A DNA stretch of 62,112 bases from an uncultured Ruminococcus sp. (GCA_902787825.1 CADAHS010000010.1:1-62112), one strand, 5' to 3'; shown: positions 7,487-17,109, counted from the first letter of the stretch. The notes: a model not told the origin generated them from the sequence alone. Numbers and translations are program-made.

Positions 7487-8338
7487 ATGAACAGTTTTAT
7501 GTCGTGGGTAGGCGGAAAGAAAGCGCTTCGTGATGAGGTGCTGAAAAGGTTTCCGCCGTATTATGAAAGGTACATCGAGGTGTTCGGCGGTGCAGGCTGG
7601 GTACTGTTCCATAAGCCGCCGGGCATGGACTTTGAGGTCTACAACGATTTTAATTCTAATCTTGTAAACCTTTACAGATGCGTAAGAGCAAACCCAAACA
7701 AGCTCAAATACAAACTGCGGTATGTGCTCAACAGCCGTGAGGATTTTGACATTGTAGCTATGCTGCACAAGCGTGGTCTGTTTCACAGGTTTAAAGACTT
7801 TGACCGTGCAGCAAAATTCTATCAGCTTGTCAGGTTTTCATACGCAAGCGGTCTTGACAGCTTCGGCAGCCAGCCGCACTCCCTGTGGTCGGACTTTCCG
7901 ATGATAGATCTTGCCGCAAGGAGATTGCAGAAAGTGGTGATCGAAAACAAAGATTTTGAAAAGCTCATCAGGCAGTATGACCGCCCTGTGAGCTTTTTCT
8001 ATTGTGATCCGCCATATTTCAATACCGAAAGCTATTACAAGGATGTAGGCTTTACAAGGCAGGATCACCTCAGGCTCAGGGATTCACTTGTAGCTATCAA
8101 AGGCAAGTTCCTTGTTTCATACAACGACTGCCATGAGATAAGGGAGATATGGGATCAGCCGGGCATACGCATAGAAGCCATAACACGCATAAACAACCTC
8201 GCACAGAGGTATGAGGGCGGCAGCGTGTACCCTGAGGTCTTTATCTCAAATTACGATACGAAAGAACGACAAAATATGACCAGACAGCTCAATCTGTTTG
8301 ATGACTTTACTGAAGGAGGAATCTATTATGAACGATAA
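7487..8338 (+). CDS. D12-class (Dam-like) adenine DNA methyltransferase
   Basis: The protein has 283 residues. It has the FMSWVGGKKALRDEVL N-terminal motif, an EVFGGAGWVLF SAM-binding motif near residue 40, and the catalytic DPPY motif near residue 171 in FFYCDPPYFNTESYY. This is the MethyltransfD12 architecture, which methylates the N6 of adenine. No restriction enzyme lies nearby, so it is an orphan enzyme, most likely protecting transferred DNA or controlling expression. I chose the start at 7487 after AAAGGAGAAA. It lacks the Met tail. Confidence 0.92.
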   Translation: MNSFMSWVGGKKALRDEVLKRFPPYYERYIEVFGGAGWVLFHKPPGMDFEVYNDFNSNLVNLYRCVRANPNKLKYKLRYVLNSREDFDIVAMLHKRGLFHRFKDFDRAAKFYQLVRFSYASGLDSFGSQPHSLWSDFPMIDLAARRLQKVVIENKDFEKLIRQYDRPVSFFYCDPPYFNTESYYKDVGFTRQDHLRLRDSLVAIKGKFLVSYNDCHEIREIWDQPGIRIEAITRINNLAQRYEGGSVYPEVFISNYDTKERQNMTRQLNLFDDFTEGGIYYER

Positions 8339-8723
8339 GATAATACTTGCACAGGATATAAACGGAGTTGGAAGAATGACATTCGAAGGTCTCTTTGACA
8401 TCAATGATGATCCTGTGACCATTGTGATCGACAGGAAGAAAAACAGCGTATTTCTGTGTATCTATAAAGATAATGCAGAAGATGAATACGATGACGAGGA
8501 CTTCGATGATGACGAATATAATCAGGACTGCAAATTCAACGAAGGTACAGCCCCCGAGCAGCACAAAGTGAATAAGTCCGCTCAAATGAATATGCGAGGG
8601 AATTGCGTGGTGCACGCTGTGCACTGTGAGGAGTGTCTTCGTGAAGAGTGCTCAAAGCACGATAACTGCGATGACTGCCCGATAAGCCATTGCTGTGAGT
8701 CGATGTTTGAAAATGATGATTAA
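8328..8723 (+). CDS. Acidic, Cys-rich hypothetical protein
   Basis: This 131-residue protein overlaps the end of the methyltransferase gene by 11 bases and starts after GAAGGAGGAATCTATT. The first 45 residues look like a small beta domain. A run of Asp/Glu/Tyr follows (about residues 48-65). The end holds nine Cys and several His in about 35 residues (HCEECLREECSKHDNCDDC), which suggests metal binding. I do not recognise the family. Confidence 0.65.
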   Translation: MNDKIILAQDINGVGRMTFEGLFDINDDPVTIVIDRKKNSVFLCIYKDNAEDEYDDEDFDDDEYNQDCKFNEGTAPEQHKVNKSAQMNMRGNCVVHAVHCEECLREECSKHDNCDDCPISHCCESMFENDD

Positions 8724-8731
8724 AGGGGGTG

Positions 8732-9745
8732 ATGAAAATGTGCTTGACAAAAGTTCACTGTGAGAATCATAAAGAGCCGCAGAACTACAAAGGCAAACTG
8801 CTCATCGTAAAACCGCAGGTGCTGAGGCCTCAATGCAGACAAAAGGAAGCACAGTATTTCTTTGCACAAAACGGCTTCGGGTGTGATCCGAACAGTCTCG
8901 GTACTGCTGTGTTCGGACATTTCCTTGCAAACGGTCAAAAAGCAAGGCTTGAGCGTTCCGACTTTCTCGGTGTAGCCGATAAGTCACAGCTTCCCATATG
9001 GGCATCAAACAGGCTGGTGATACTGGAAAAGCCGCAAATGAAGATAAGGGTGTTTCAGCTCAAGGAAGCAAGTCCTCTGACCTTTATGAACTTTGAGGAG
9101 ACCTCAAAGCGAGGCGGAGTAAAGTCGAAAGACTATCGTCAGGTCTACGGCGGAACTGTGTTTGCAGAAAATCTTGAAGATGTATTCAGGATCTGCAATA
9201 CCGAATTGCCATACGGCTATCACGGTCATTCGCTGTCGGTATCCGATGTGGTCGAGATATGCGATGGCAAGGACAAAGGTTTTTACTTTGTTGACTCCAT
9301 TGGCTTCAAGAAACTCGATGATTTCGACATCACGCAGACAGACCACGAGAATATGATGAAAGTGCTTATTCTCGAGAAAGACAGGCTGCCGTATGAAGCG
9401 GAGATAAAGCATAACATCTATGCTATGCAGCATATTGTCGGAGGTTCATTTGATATCATATACTTTGAGCCGAAAGATGATGCAATATGCTTTTGCAATG
9501 ATGAGTTCCTGCTCAATGGTTCACAGCCAAACCGAGTGGTTGGAAACACGCTTGTTCACGGAACCTGCTTTATTGCAGGCAATGGCATGAATGAGTACGG
9601 TGAGTATGATTCGTGCTCGCTCACGCAGGATCAGATCAATAAGTACACCGATAAGTTCGGTCAGTCGGTCATACTCGGTGAGAAACTTGCAGTACCAACG
9701 CAGGATGAGTCGCAGGAAGAAACAATCGAACAAACATTAACATAA
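8732..9745 (+). CDS. YodL-like / DUF3846-like ICE protein
   Basis: The protein has about 337 residues. The middle (MKIRVFQLKEASPLTFMNFEE at about 105, then YGYHGHSLSVSDVVEI at about 165) matches the YodL-like domain. The end (MQHIVGGSFDIIYFEP, then GNTLVHGTCFIAG) matches DUF3846. Both occur together in Bacillota conjugative elements, with no established activity. The N-terminal 90 residues are separate and unrecognised. I prefer ATG 8732 after AAAGGGGGTG. The C-terminus is acidic (QDESQEETIEQTLT) but lacks the Met motif. Confidence 0.8.
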   Translation: MKMCLTKVHCENHKEPQNYKGKLLIVKPQVLRPQCRQKEAQYFFAQNGFGCDPNSLGTAVFGHFLANGQKARLERSDFLGVADKSQLPIWASNRLVILEKPQMKIRVFQLKEASPLTFMNFEETSKRGGVKSKDYRQVYGGTVFAENLEDVFRICNTELPYGYHGHSLSVSDVVEICDGKDKGFYFVDSIGFKKLDDFDITQTDHENMMKVLILEKDRLPYEAEIKHNIYAMQHIVGGSFDIIYFEPKDDAICFCNDEFLLNGSQPNRVVGNTLVHGTCFIAGNGMNEYGEYDSCSLTQDQINKYTDKFGQSVILGEKLAVPTQDESQEETIEQTLT

Positions 9746-9762
9746 AAGAGAGGATGGTTTTT

Positions 9763-10140
9763 ATGAAATTCAAAGCAAAGATAACCAGAATGGTGGACGG
9801 AAACTCCAAGATCAAGGCAATTGCTGATGTCAGCTTCGAGGGCGGTTTCAGGGTAACAGGCATCAAAGTATGCCAGGGCAGCAAGGGTCTGTTCCTTGGA
9901 ATGCCCTCTAATGCCTACACCAACTCAGATGGTGAGAAGAAGTACACGGATATCTTCTTTCCCACCACCAAAGAGTCGAGAGATGCTCTCACCAAAGAGG
10001 TTATCTCAAAGTACAAGGCAGAGCTTTCGCAGACACAGGAACAGACTGCATCAGAGGCTCCGCCTCCGCCTGAACCTGACTTCGGAGAACCCGGCTTTGA
10101 GGACGACTTCGAGGACCTTTTTGATGAACCTTCTATGTGA
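9763..10140 (+). CDS. SpoVG-like regulator
   Basis: The protein has 125 residues. MKFKAKITRMVDGNSKIKA and GGFRVTGIKVCQGSKGLFLGMP are typical of SpoVG, a small nucleic-acid-binding regulator common in Bacillota and their elements. The C-terminal 40 residues are an extension with Pro and acidic residues ending LFDEPSM, another case of the shared tail. I chose the start at 9763 because GAGAGG lies nine bases upstream; ATG 9754 abuts that site. It probably controls element genes or binds transferred DNA. Confidence 0.88.
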   Translation: MKFKAKITRMVDGNSKIKAIADVSFEGGFRVTGIKVCQGSKGLFLGMPSNAYTNSDGEKKYTDIFFPTTKESRDALTKEVISKYKAELSQTQEQTASEAPPPPEPDFGEPGFEDDFEDLFDEPSM

Positions 10141-10197
10141 TGTGCAGGAAACTGTGCTGTGCAAACTGGTGAAAAAGTAGATTTTTTCGGAAAAGTA

Positions 10198-10226
10198 TAG
10201 ATAAAAGACTGAAAGTGTGGTATACT
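10198..10226 (+). promoter_or_regulatory. Promoter of the lipoprotein gene
   Basis: An extended -10 (TGGTATACT) ends at 10226. The -35 candidate TAGATA lies 17 bases upstream and is weak. The site lies between SpoVG and the lipoprotein start. Confidence 0.6.
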
Positions 10227-10261
10227 GGCGGCAATGGGAAATATATTATGGGGGTGATCAT

Positions 10262-11125
10262 ATGCATAAAAAGATACTCATCCTGCTGCTGTCGGTACTG
10301 CTCACAGCGTGTGCAAACAGCACATCATCTGACAGCAAGGCGGAAACCGAAGCGGTTAGCGAAACGACAACTACTACAGCCGCTGTGACAACAGATGACA
10401 GCGAGCAGACCACTACCACAACAAAGATATCTGTAACATCAGCAAGAGAAAAAGATACCGATGTGACCACAAAAAGCGTTACTTCGGCATCAACTACAAC
10501 CACAGCAGTAAGCACAACAACCACTACTCAGGCGACTACAAGTTCTGCCAAAGCTCCAGCGAACACAACAAGTACTGTTCAGAAGCAGCAGCCAAGACCT
10601 ACATCGACTACTACGACTACGACTGCTAAACCAACAGCTAAACCACAGCCGCAAAGCAATGTGGTATGGTCACAATCAATGAAGGTCTGGAGAAAGCTGT
10701 GTGAGGCTAAAACCCTCACTGCAGCTGAGCAGGAAATGATCAGATCCGAGATCGCAAGCTATGCTTCAAAGTTTCAGGGCAAAACAAAGATCCATGTATC
10801 CTTTGCAACTGATAGCTATGATATATCCTACATTAAGCCAATACATTTGACAAGGAAAAAGGATATGATCGATTGGCATACAAATGCACATTATGATGCA
10901 TCAGTTGATATGGACTGCAAAGCAATCATTAATTATGCTAAATCTGAACAGGAGATCTACAATGTAGTGGCATCTACAAGAAATGATGCATTGCATCTGA
11001 TAGACTTAGGATTGTTCAATAGATACGAAATAAGCAAGGGAAACAATTGCTTGGAATATGCGAGTGAGATCACATTCAATGTGGGCTTTGACGGAACATA
11101 TCTATGGTTCCTGACAACAGACTAA
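10262..11125 (+). CDS. Thr-rich surface lipoprotein
   Basis: The protein has 287 residues. The start at 10262 follows GGGGGTGATCAT. A signal peptide ends in the lipobox LLTAC, so the mature protein would be anchored at the membrane face. Residues of about 25-130 are a low-complexity Thr/Ser/Ala/Pro linker. The C-terminal 150 residues form a folded domain I do not recognise (KVWRKLCEAKTLTAAEQEM onward). It stands just upstream of the giant adhesin and may help cell-surface steps in mating. A similar lipoprotein is encoded at 18786. Confidence 0.8.
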   Translation: MHKKILILLLSVLLTACANSTSSDSKAETEAVSETTTTTAAVTTDDSEQTTTTTKISVTSAREKDTDVTTKSVTSASTTTTAVSTTTTTQATTSSAKAPANTTSTVQKQQPRPTSTTTTTTAKPTAKPQPQSNVVWSQSMKVWRKLCEAKTLTAAEQEMIRSEIASYASKFQGKTKIHVSFATDSYDISYIKPIHLTRKKDMIDWHTNAHYDASVDMDCKAIINYAKSEQEIYNVVASTRNDALHLIDLGLFNRYEISKGNNCLEYASEITFNVGFDGTYLWFLTTD

Positions 11126-11148
11126 TCGAATAACAACACTAACATCAA

Positions 11149-11174
11149 GCGAGTCGAAAACGGCTCGCTTTTTT
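11149..11174 (+). terminator. Intrinsic terminator after the lipoprotein gene
   Basis: GCGAGTCG-AAAA-CGGCTCGC is followed by six T residues. The adhesin gene begins 26 bases later, so its transcription needs read-through or a promoter I cannot see. Confidence 0.88.
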
Positions 11175-11199
11175 GTTTGCAAGAAAAAAGGAGAAAAGA

Positions 11200-14100
11200 A
11201 TGATCAAGATTAAAAACATACTCAAAAGATGTGCGGCTCTTGCATGTGCCGCAGCAATAGGCGTAACTACGCTTGCAACATCTGCTTCGGCTGCCGTAAG
11301 CGGTGTTACTATCAAATATCAGTGGAACAGCAGCGTTAACCCAACGATCTACGCAAGAAAGAATGCAGTTGCAGGAGGCGTAAGCGGTCAGTATATTCGC
11401 TATGGTGAGCAGATCTGCCGCTTTAAACCTTCAAGTGCTGCAGGATACGCATTCTGCATCGAACCAGCAAAGCAGATGCAGGGCTCGGCAAGCGGTACAT
11501 GGTACACCCAGTACGGCTTTACCAAGTACGATACTTTCAATCTGACAGATAAGAATACTGCGGATACCACAGCCTACTGGAAGTCGCTCGGTGGTACTAA
11601 CGGAAACTTTTCGAGATATATGGGACTTGTTCAGTATTACGGATATGCTTCTCACAAGACAGGCGACTACTATGCTGCAACGCAGATCCTTATCTGGGAG
11701 ATGATACTCGGTTACAGAGGTCATACAAGGGATACTTTCTCAAAGTGCAGTGATGTGCTGTGGAATGACTTTGTTTATCCTTCCGGCGGGTACTGCACAA
11801 AGGCAGGTGTAGAAAAGGCATACAATGATATCGTTGCTAATGTCAGCAAGCATTATGACCTTCCTGCTGCAATCAGGCAGTACCAGGCTGATGCAATCAA
11901 CCACCCGGGACTTGTTCTCAAGTATGATTCAAGCAAGATGAGATATCAGGCAAGCGTAAGCATTCCGACTGCTTATCTGAGCACAGGCAGCCTTGCTCAC
12001 AACTTCAGCACGACCGAGTCAAAGGTCGTTGAACTTGCGAAATCAAAGTTTAAAGGCACATACGGCAAGGACTACGGAGTTGAAAAGACTACAAGCGGTG
12101 CTAATACCGTGTTTACACTGTGGTCAACAAACAGACCGTTTACTTCCACATCATCAAGTACGATCTACACGACCGCACCTATTCAAATGCAGATCAAAAA
12201 CGGTATTTCGCAGTTCGAAACGCTGTTTGCGAACAGCTACTACCAGACATGTCTGCTCTCGACCAAGCTGGACCCGGTATCAGGATATATCGGTATGGCT
12301 TCATACAACGAGCCGAATATGGTCGTAGAAAAGACGTACACAGACAGCCACAACAGAGCTCTGACTGCTCAGACCCTGAGCAGTATGCTTGATAAGACTT
12401 CATTTGTCATTTCGACGAGTATAAACGGAAAGACCTACTATGTTCAGGCAGCAAAGAACTCTGACGGAACAGCGTATGTTTTCACAAAATATGTTGGCAG
12501 CGCTGCAGATGCTACCAAGTTCATAACTCTCAAAAAGTCCAATACCTATGGATACTTCGGCGTTTATGATCTGCCGACATCGGCATCAAGCGGAAGAACA
12601 TACACGGTTACAGAGTATTCCGTTCCGGATGGCGAAAGATACGAGAAACTGAGCAAGAGTGTGACTCTTCCTTCACCTACTAGCGGTGCTCTGACACAGG
12701 ATCCCGGAACAAAGACAGTCAAGATGACTAATACCGAGACAACATATAACGCAAAGTACGGTCAGGCAGAACTTGACAAGAATATCCTCAACGGCGACGG
12801 TAAGGCACTTTCATTTGACAGCGAATCGGATATTGCAAAGCTCTCAAATCATTACAAGTCGACTAAGTTCATCGTTGGCTACTGGGACGGAAATACCGCA
12901 AGATATCTTGCAAGTGCAAACCTTTCCGCAAAGTTTGCTTTTAACGGCGGCCTCGCAGACCTTGATGATTTCACAGATGTGACCTACAAGGCAGGCGACG
13001 GAATGTACTATGTTCCGACAACTCTGGACAAGGACCACAGACTTGTGTTTGACTCTGCAAAAACCACGACCGATATGTCAAAGGCTTATGTCTTCGGCAC
13101 AGGCTACAACTACAGCGGCACAGAGACTTGTGCTCATTTCGGTGAGGTGTTCCTTAACCTCCTGCCTGTAAAGAAGGACGGAACTGTTCAGGAAATATTC
13201 TTCATCGAGGTAAACGGCACTAAGGGCTACGGCTACTCTTCAAGCCTTGATACCTCAAAGGCTGTAAGCCTCATGGCAATAGGCTCTGTAAGTGATAAAC
13301 GCAATCTCTACGGTCTTGTAAAGAACGATACAGGCAGTTCAATAACTGTATCAGACGATGCAGGCAAATATGTCATCGCTAACGGAAGATATTACCCGAT
13401 AAGCTCAAATAAGCTGGAGGGCAATAAGCTGCACAGCGGTGCAAATATAGTCAACCAGCTCACTACCTATGGATTGAGACTTGTAAAGAAAAACGGCAAG
13501 GGCGAAGTGATCCAGGGTGCAAAGTACGGTCTGTATAATGCATCAAAAGCTCTCCTCAAGACAGGAACGACCAATGCAAACGGCGAAATAGAGTTTGAGT
13601 ATGACCTTGTACCGAATACAGATTACTATGTTCACGAAATATCTGCTCCTCAGGGTTATGTCCTTGATACGCAGTACTACAAGGTAAACAAAGCGAATAC
13701 TGTAGTGAACGACACCGACACATTCTCAAATGCAAAGCTCCCCGAGGAAAAGATCACAACTATTGAGAAGGAGTTTGAACTCAGGATAGAACTTGACAAG
13801 TACGATGTTATCAACAACATCAGTGTCGAGGGTATCGAGTTTGATGTATCCCTCAACGGCAAGTCGGTCGGAACTATGAAAACCGACAAGAACGGTCATG
13901 CAGTGATCGAGCATCTGCCGCTCGGAAAGCTCAACGGTTACTCATTCGAGAATGTATACGAGCTTACCGAAAAGAAAAACTCAAGCTATATCCTGCTTGA
14001 CGATGACGGTAATGCAGTCAGAAAGATAAGGATCGAAACAACGGTGGCTGATATCAAGGATGAAACCAACCCTGTTATCACATATACCTGCGATGTTCCG

Positions 14101-16611
14101 AATACTCTCCAGACTGTCGACCTCACAGTTCACAAGGTGGATGAGTTCCACAACACTATCAAGGGTGCAAAGTTTGAGATCTATCCGACCAAGGATGTCG
14201 TATTCAACGGCAAGACTGTCCAAACAGCAGGCAAGGTGCTTGGCACACTTGAAACTGATAAGGACGGCAAGGCATCGACTTCATATATGGAGTACGCACA
14301 GGACGGTACACACGGATATGAGATGAAGATCCCTGTTTACCCCGGTCATGAGTATGCACTCAAGGAGATCTATGTACCGGAGCCTTATGTGATTCCAAAG
14401 AACAATGTGACCAAGTTTACGGCTAAGGCAGGCGAAACCAACAGCCTTACAGTTCCGCACAGCGTTGTTGTTCCAAATGAGCATCAGCACGGCAAACTCT
14501 TTGTATACAAGACAGACAATGAGACAAAGAAACCACTTGCAGGTGCGGAGTTTGAAGTAAGAGCCGCTGAGGATCTGTATTTTGGCAAGCACAAGGTACA
14601 CTCAAAGGGTGATGTTATCTGCCATATGGTATCAGACAACAATGGCAAGGCATCAAGCAAAGATGCAGTTATGTATGTCGGCGGCAAGTACACACTTACC
14701 GAGACAAAGGCTGTACCAGGCTATGTACTGAATAAGAAATCAAAGACATTTGAATTCTCATTCAAGGGCAACGAGGCTGAGTATTCTTCTCTGACCATTG
14801 ATTTTGACAACACCACGCAGAAGGGTGTTATCTCAGTTTACAAGACAGGTGATGTATTCACCACAGTCACAGGCATGGCATCTGCCATAGCTATGGACGA
14901 AAGAGGAAACATCTATGAGGACGGATACACTATCTTCACACCGCAGTTTGCACGCAAGAACCTTGCAGGTGCAGAGTTTGAGATCAAGGCTGCCGAGGAT
15001 ATCGTGACAAAGGACGGCACTCTCAGATACAGCAAGGGCGATGTTGTTGACAGAATAAAAACCAACAGCAAGGGTGAAACAAGAACAAAGGAGCTTTACC
15101 TTGGCAAATACACTGTTACAGAGGTCAAAGCACCTTTTGGCTATGTGATCACATCAAAGCCTAAGACAGTAGAGATAGAGTATGCAGGTCAGGATGTTGC
15201 AGTAAACACAGCACCTTCGGCTAAGTTCTCAAATGACTATCAGCAAGTAAAGATCTCAATAACCAAGGCTATGGAGCGTGACAGCAAGTTCAATGTCGGC
15301 TCTTCTAAGGATGTCAAGTATGTTCAGTTCGGACTGTTTGCAGATGAGAAGATCACAGCAGCTGACGGTTCGTATATCCCCAAGGACGGACTCATCGCTG
15401 TTGCAAATGTCGGCGAGAACATGACAGCAGTATTTGACCATAAGATACCTTTTGGCAAGTACTACGTTCAGGAGATCGCAACGGACGAAAAGTATGTAAT
15501 CAACGGCGAAAAGCACCTCGTATCATTTGAGTACGTTGGTCAGAATATACCGACAGTTGAGATCGACTGCGGAAAAATGAAGAACAAGCTCAAGAGAGGC
15601 ACTGTTGAGGGCATCAAGGTCGATGACCACGACAAGCCGCTTGAAAATGCGGTATTCGGTCTGTTCAAGGCTGACTGCAAGGAGTTTACAGAGACAAATG
15701 CCATTATGACTGCTGTGTCCGATAAGAACGGCAAGTTCGGCTTTGAGAAGATACCTTACGGCAAATATATCGTTACCGAGCTTGTTTCGCCTGACGGTTA
15801 TGTGTTCAGCGATAAGAAGTACGAGGTAACGATCAGCAAGGACAAGCAGGTTATACAGCTCAATGCAGTCAACACACCGATCAGCCTTAAGATATCCAAG
15901 CAGCATGTATACGGCAAGGAACTGAAGGGTGCGAAGATGCAGCTGCTTGATGACAAGGGCAATGTTGTCGATGAATGGACATCGGACGGAACTCCTCACA
16001 TCGTAACAGGACTCAAGGCAGGTAAATACAAGATCCACGAGGTCGCTGCACCTGCAGGCTATGTCATTGCAACAGACATTGAGTTTGAGATTGATAAGTT
16101 TAACAAGGTAAGTGTAAAGGATATAAAGGCACTGGCTGTTGATGATAAGGGTAACCCGACTGTCATCATGGTAGATGACACCACAAAGGTCAAGATATCA
16201 AAGCAGGATATGACCACAGGAAAGGAACTGCCCGGTGCAAAGCTTCAGGTAATTGACGAAAAAGGAAAAGTAGTTGAGGAATGGACCTCCACAGACAAGC
16301 CTCACTACATTGAAGCCAAACTCATTGCGGGCAAGAAGTACACTCTTCGTGAGATACTTGCACCAAACGGCTATGACAAGGCAACTGATATATCCTTTAC
16401 AGTCGTTGAGAACGGCAAGGTGACACAGGTAGTTATGAAGGATAAGCTCAAGCCGACTACTCCTCCCGAGACACATCCTGACACACCTCCACAGACCGGA
16501 TACGAGGGCAACAGCCTTCCTGTTGGCATTATGCTCGGAACGGTAGTAATGTGCGTAGCTGCAATGATAATTGCAAAGAAGAAGGATGATAAGAATGAGA
16601 AAGCTGACTAA
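11200..16611 (+). CDS. Giant cell-wall adhesin with thioester and Cna-B repeats
   Basis: The protein has 1803 residues. A signal peptide ends near SASAAV. The N-terminal domain has AFCIEP with Cys86 and AATQILIWE with Gln162, the pattern of an intramolecular Cys-Gln thioester domain that can bond covalently to host or partner amines. About nine Cna-B/SpaA-like repeats follow. They are recognised by their closing E-boxes (VHEISAPQGY, LTETKAVPGY, VTEVKAPFGY, IHEVAAPAGY, LREILAPNGY), which form Lys-Asn isopeptide bonds. The end has PPQTG, a hydrophobic span and a Lys-rich tail, so a sortase should attach it to the wall. The motif is not standard LPXTG, and no sortase is encoded in the window. 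Its position just before the pilin suggests a mating-pair adhesin. The start at 11200 follows AAAGGAGAAAAGA. Confidence 0.92.
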   Translation: MIKIKNILKRCAALACAAAIGVTTLATSASAAVSGVTIKYQWNSSVNPTIYARKNAVAGGVSGQYIRYGEQICRFKPSSAAGYAFCIEPAKQMQGSASGTWYTQYGFTKYDTFNLTDKNTADTTAYWKSLGGTNGNFSRYMGLVQYYGYASHKTGDYYAATQILIWEMILGYRGHTRDTFSKCSDVLWNDFVYPSGGYCTKAGVEKAYNDIVANVSKHYDLPAAIRQYQADAINHPGLVLKYDSSKMRYQASVSIPTAYLSTGSLAHNFSTTESKVVELAKSKFKGTYGKDYGVEKTTSGANTVFTLWSTNRPFTSTSSSTIYTTAPIQMQIKNGISQFETLFANSYYQTCLLSTKLDPVSGYIGMASYNEPNMVVEKTYTDSHNRALTAQTLSSMLDKTSFVISTSINGKTYYVQAAKNSDGTAYVFTKYVGSAADATKFITLKKSNTYGYFGVYDLPTSASSGRTYTVTEYSVPDGERYEKLSKSVTLPSPTSGALTQDPGTKTVKMTNTETTYNAKYGQAELDKNILNGDGKALSFDSESDIAKLSNHYKSTKFIVGYWDGNTARYLASANLSAKFAFNGGLADLDDFTDVTYKAGDGMYYVPTTLDKDHRLVFDSAKTTTDMSKAYVFGTGYNYSGTETCAHFGEVFLNLLPVKKDGTVQEIFFIEVNGTKGYGYSSSLDTSKAVSLMAIGSVSDKRNLYGLVKNDTGSSITVSDDAGKYVIANGRYYPISSNKLEGNKLHSGANIVNQLTTYGLRLVKKNGKGEVIQGAKYGLYNASKALLKTGTTNANGEIEFEYDLVPNTDYYVHEISAPQGYVLDTQYYKVNKANTVVNDTDTFSNAKLPEEKITTIEKEFELRIELDKYDVINNISVEGIEFDVSLNGKSVGTMKTDKNGHAVIEHLPLGKLNGYSFENVYELTEKKNSSYILLDDDGNAVRKIRIETTVADIKDETNPVITYTCDVPNTLQTVDLTVHKVDEFHNTIKGAKFEIYPTKDVVFNGKTVQTAGKVLGTLETDKDGKASTSYMEYAQDGTHGYEMKIPVYPGHEYALKEIYVPEPYVIPKNNVTKFTAKAGETNSLTVPHSVVVPNEHQHGKLFVYKTDNETKKPLAGAEFEVRAAEDLYFGKHKVHSKGDVICHMVSDNNGKASSKDAVMYVGGKYTLTETKAVPGYVLNKKSKTFEFSFKGNEAEYSSLTIDFDNTTQKGVISVYKTGDVFTTVTGMASAIAMDERGNIYEDGYTIFTPQFARKNLAGAEFEIKAAEDIVTKDGTLRYSKGDVVDRIKTNSKGETRTKELYLGKYTVTEVKAPFGYVITSKPKTVEIEYAGQDVAVNTAPSAKFSNDYQQVKISITKAMERDSKFNVGSSKDVKYVQFGLFADEKITAADGSYIPKDGLIAVANVGENMTAVFDHKIPFGKYYVQEIATDEKYVINGEKHLVSFEYVGQNIPTVEIDCGKMKNKLKRGTVEGIKVDDHDKPLENAVFGLFKADCKEFTETNAIMTAVSDKNGKFGFEKIPYGKYIVTELVSPDGYVFSDKKYEVTISKDKQVIQLNAVNTPISLKISKQHVYGKELKGAKMQLLDDKGNVVDEWTSDGTPHIVTGLKAGKYKIHEVAAPAGYVIATDIEFEIDKFNKVSVKDIKALAVDDKGNPTVIMVDDTTKVKISKQDMTTGKELPGAKLQVIDEKGKVVEEWTSTDKPHYIEAKLIAGKKYTLREILAPNGYDKATDISFTVVENGKVTQVVMKDKLKPTTPPETHPDTPPQTGYEGNSLPVGIMLGTVVMCVAAMIIAKKKDDKNEKAD

Positions 16612-16720
16612 GATACTTCTCATAGTCCTTGGAAGTTTGCTGCTCATTACAGCAATAATGATCGTGTTAGATACCACAGGCGTCGGTCGGGATTTCGACT
16701 GGCGCCTGTTATCGATTTGA
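16595..16720 (+). CDS. 41-residue membrane peptide overlapping the adhesin end
   Basis: The frame reads MRKLTKILLIVLGSLLLITA and runs to TGA at 16718, ending WRLLSI. It starts inside the last codons of the adhesin gene (17-base overlap) with GAAGGA upstream. It has one hydrophobic span and a short polar tail. A GGAGG site for the next gene follows at once. Coupled translation supports a real gene, perhaps a small transfer-channel part. Confidence 0.62.
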   Translation: MRKLTKILLIVLGSLLLITAIMIVLDTTGVGRDFDWRLLSI

Positions 16721-16736
16721 AAGGAGGAAGATAACA

Positions 16737-17066
16737 ATGAGAAAAACTAAGAAGCTGATAGCTTCGGCAGCAGCAGTCGTGATGTCCACTATGTTCATGA
16801 CAATTACGGCATATGCAGATGTGGCAGGTGCAGTAACAAGCACATGGTCAACGGCTAAGGCGCAGATCAAGAATGTCGTGAACAATGTGGTGTTCCCGTG
16901 CATAGACCTTATCCTTGCGGTACTTCTGTTCGTAAAGATAGGTCTTGCCTACATGGACTACCGAAAGCACGGACAGCTTGAATGGACACCAATCGCAATA
17001 ATCTTCGGCTGTCTGCTGTTCACGCTGACAGCGCCGCTGTATGTGTGGACGATGCTGCCAAGTTAA
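16737..17066 (+). CDS. VirB2-like pilin (DUF3852-type)
   Basis: The protein has 109 residues, with a signal peptide ending near TAYADVAG, then a short helix, and two hydrophobic spans with PCIDLILAVLLFVKIGLAYM and IAIIFGCLLFTLTAPLYVW. This matches the DUF3852-type small proteins of Bacillota conjugative elements, which resemble VirB2 pilins in layout. It would sit in the membrane and form part of the channel or surface appendage. The start follows GAAAGGAGGAAGATAACA. Confidence 0.8.
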   Translation: MRKTKKLIASAAAVVMSTMFMTITAYADVAGAVTSTWSTAKAQIKNVVNNVVFPCIDLILAVLLFVKIGLAYMDYRKHGQLEWTPIAIIFGCLLFTLTAPLYVWTMLPS

Positions 17067-17096
17067 CGGATAAGCCTGCCTGTGCAGGCTTATCCG
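17067..17096 (+). terminator. Strong hairpin directly after the pilin stop
   Basis: CGGATAAGCCTGC pairs perfectly with GCAGGCTTATCCG around CTGT. It begins at the base after the stop codon. No T-run follows on the plus strand (AATAAAAAA), so it may stabilise or process the pilin mRNA rather than terminate it cleanly. Confidence 0.6.
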
Positions 17097-17109
17097 AATA
17101 AAAAAGCAC

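Noticed and set aside
10360-10660. Repetitive ACA/ACT-rich DNA as a possible repeat array
   Set aside because: It simply encodes the Thr-rich linker of the lipoprotein; units are irregular and no CRISPR-like spacers are present.
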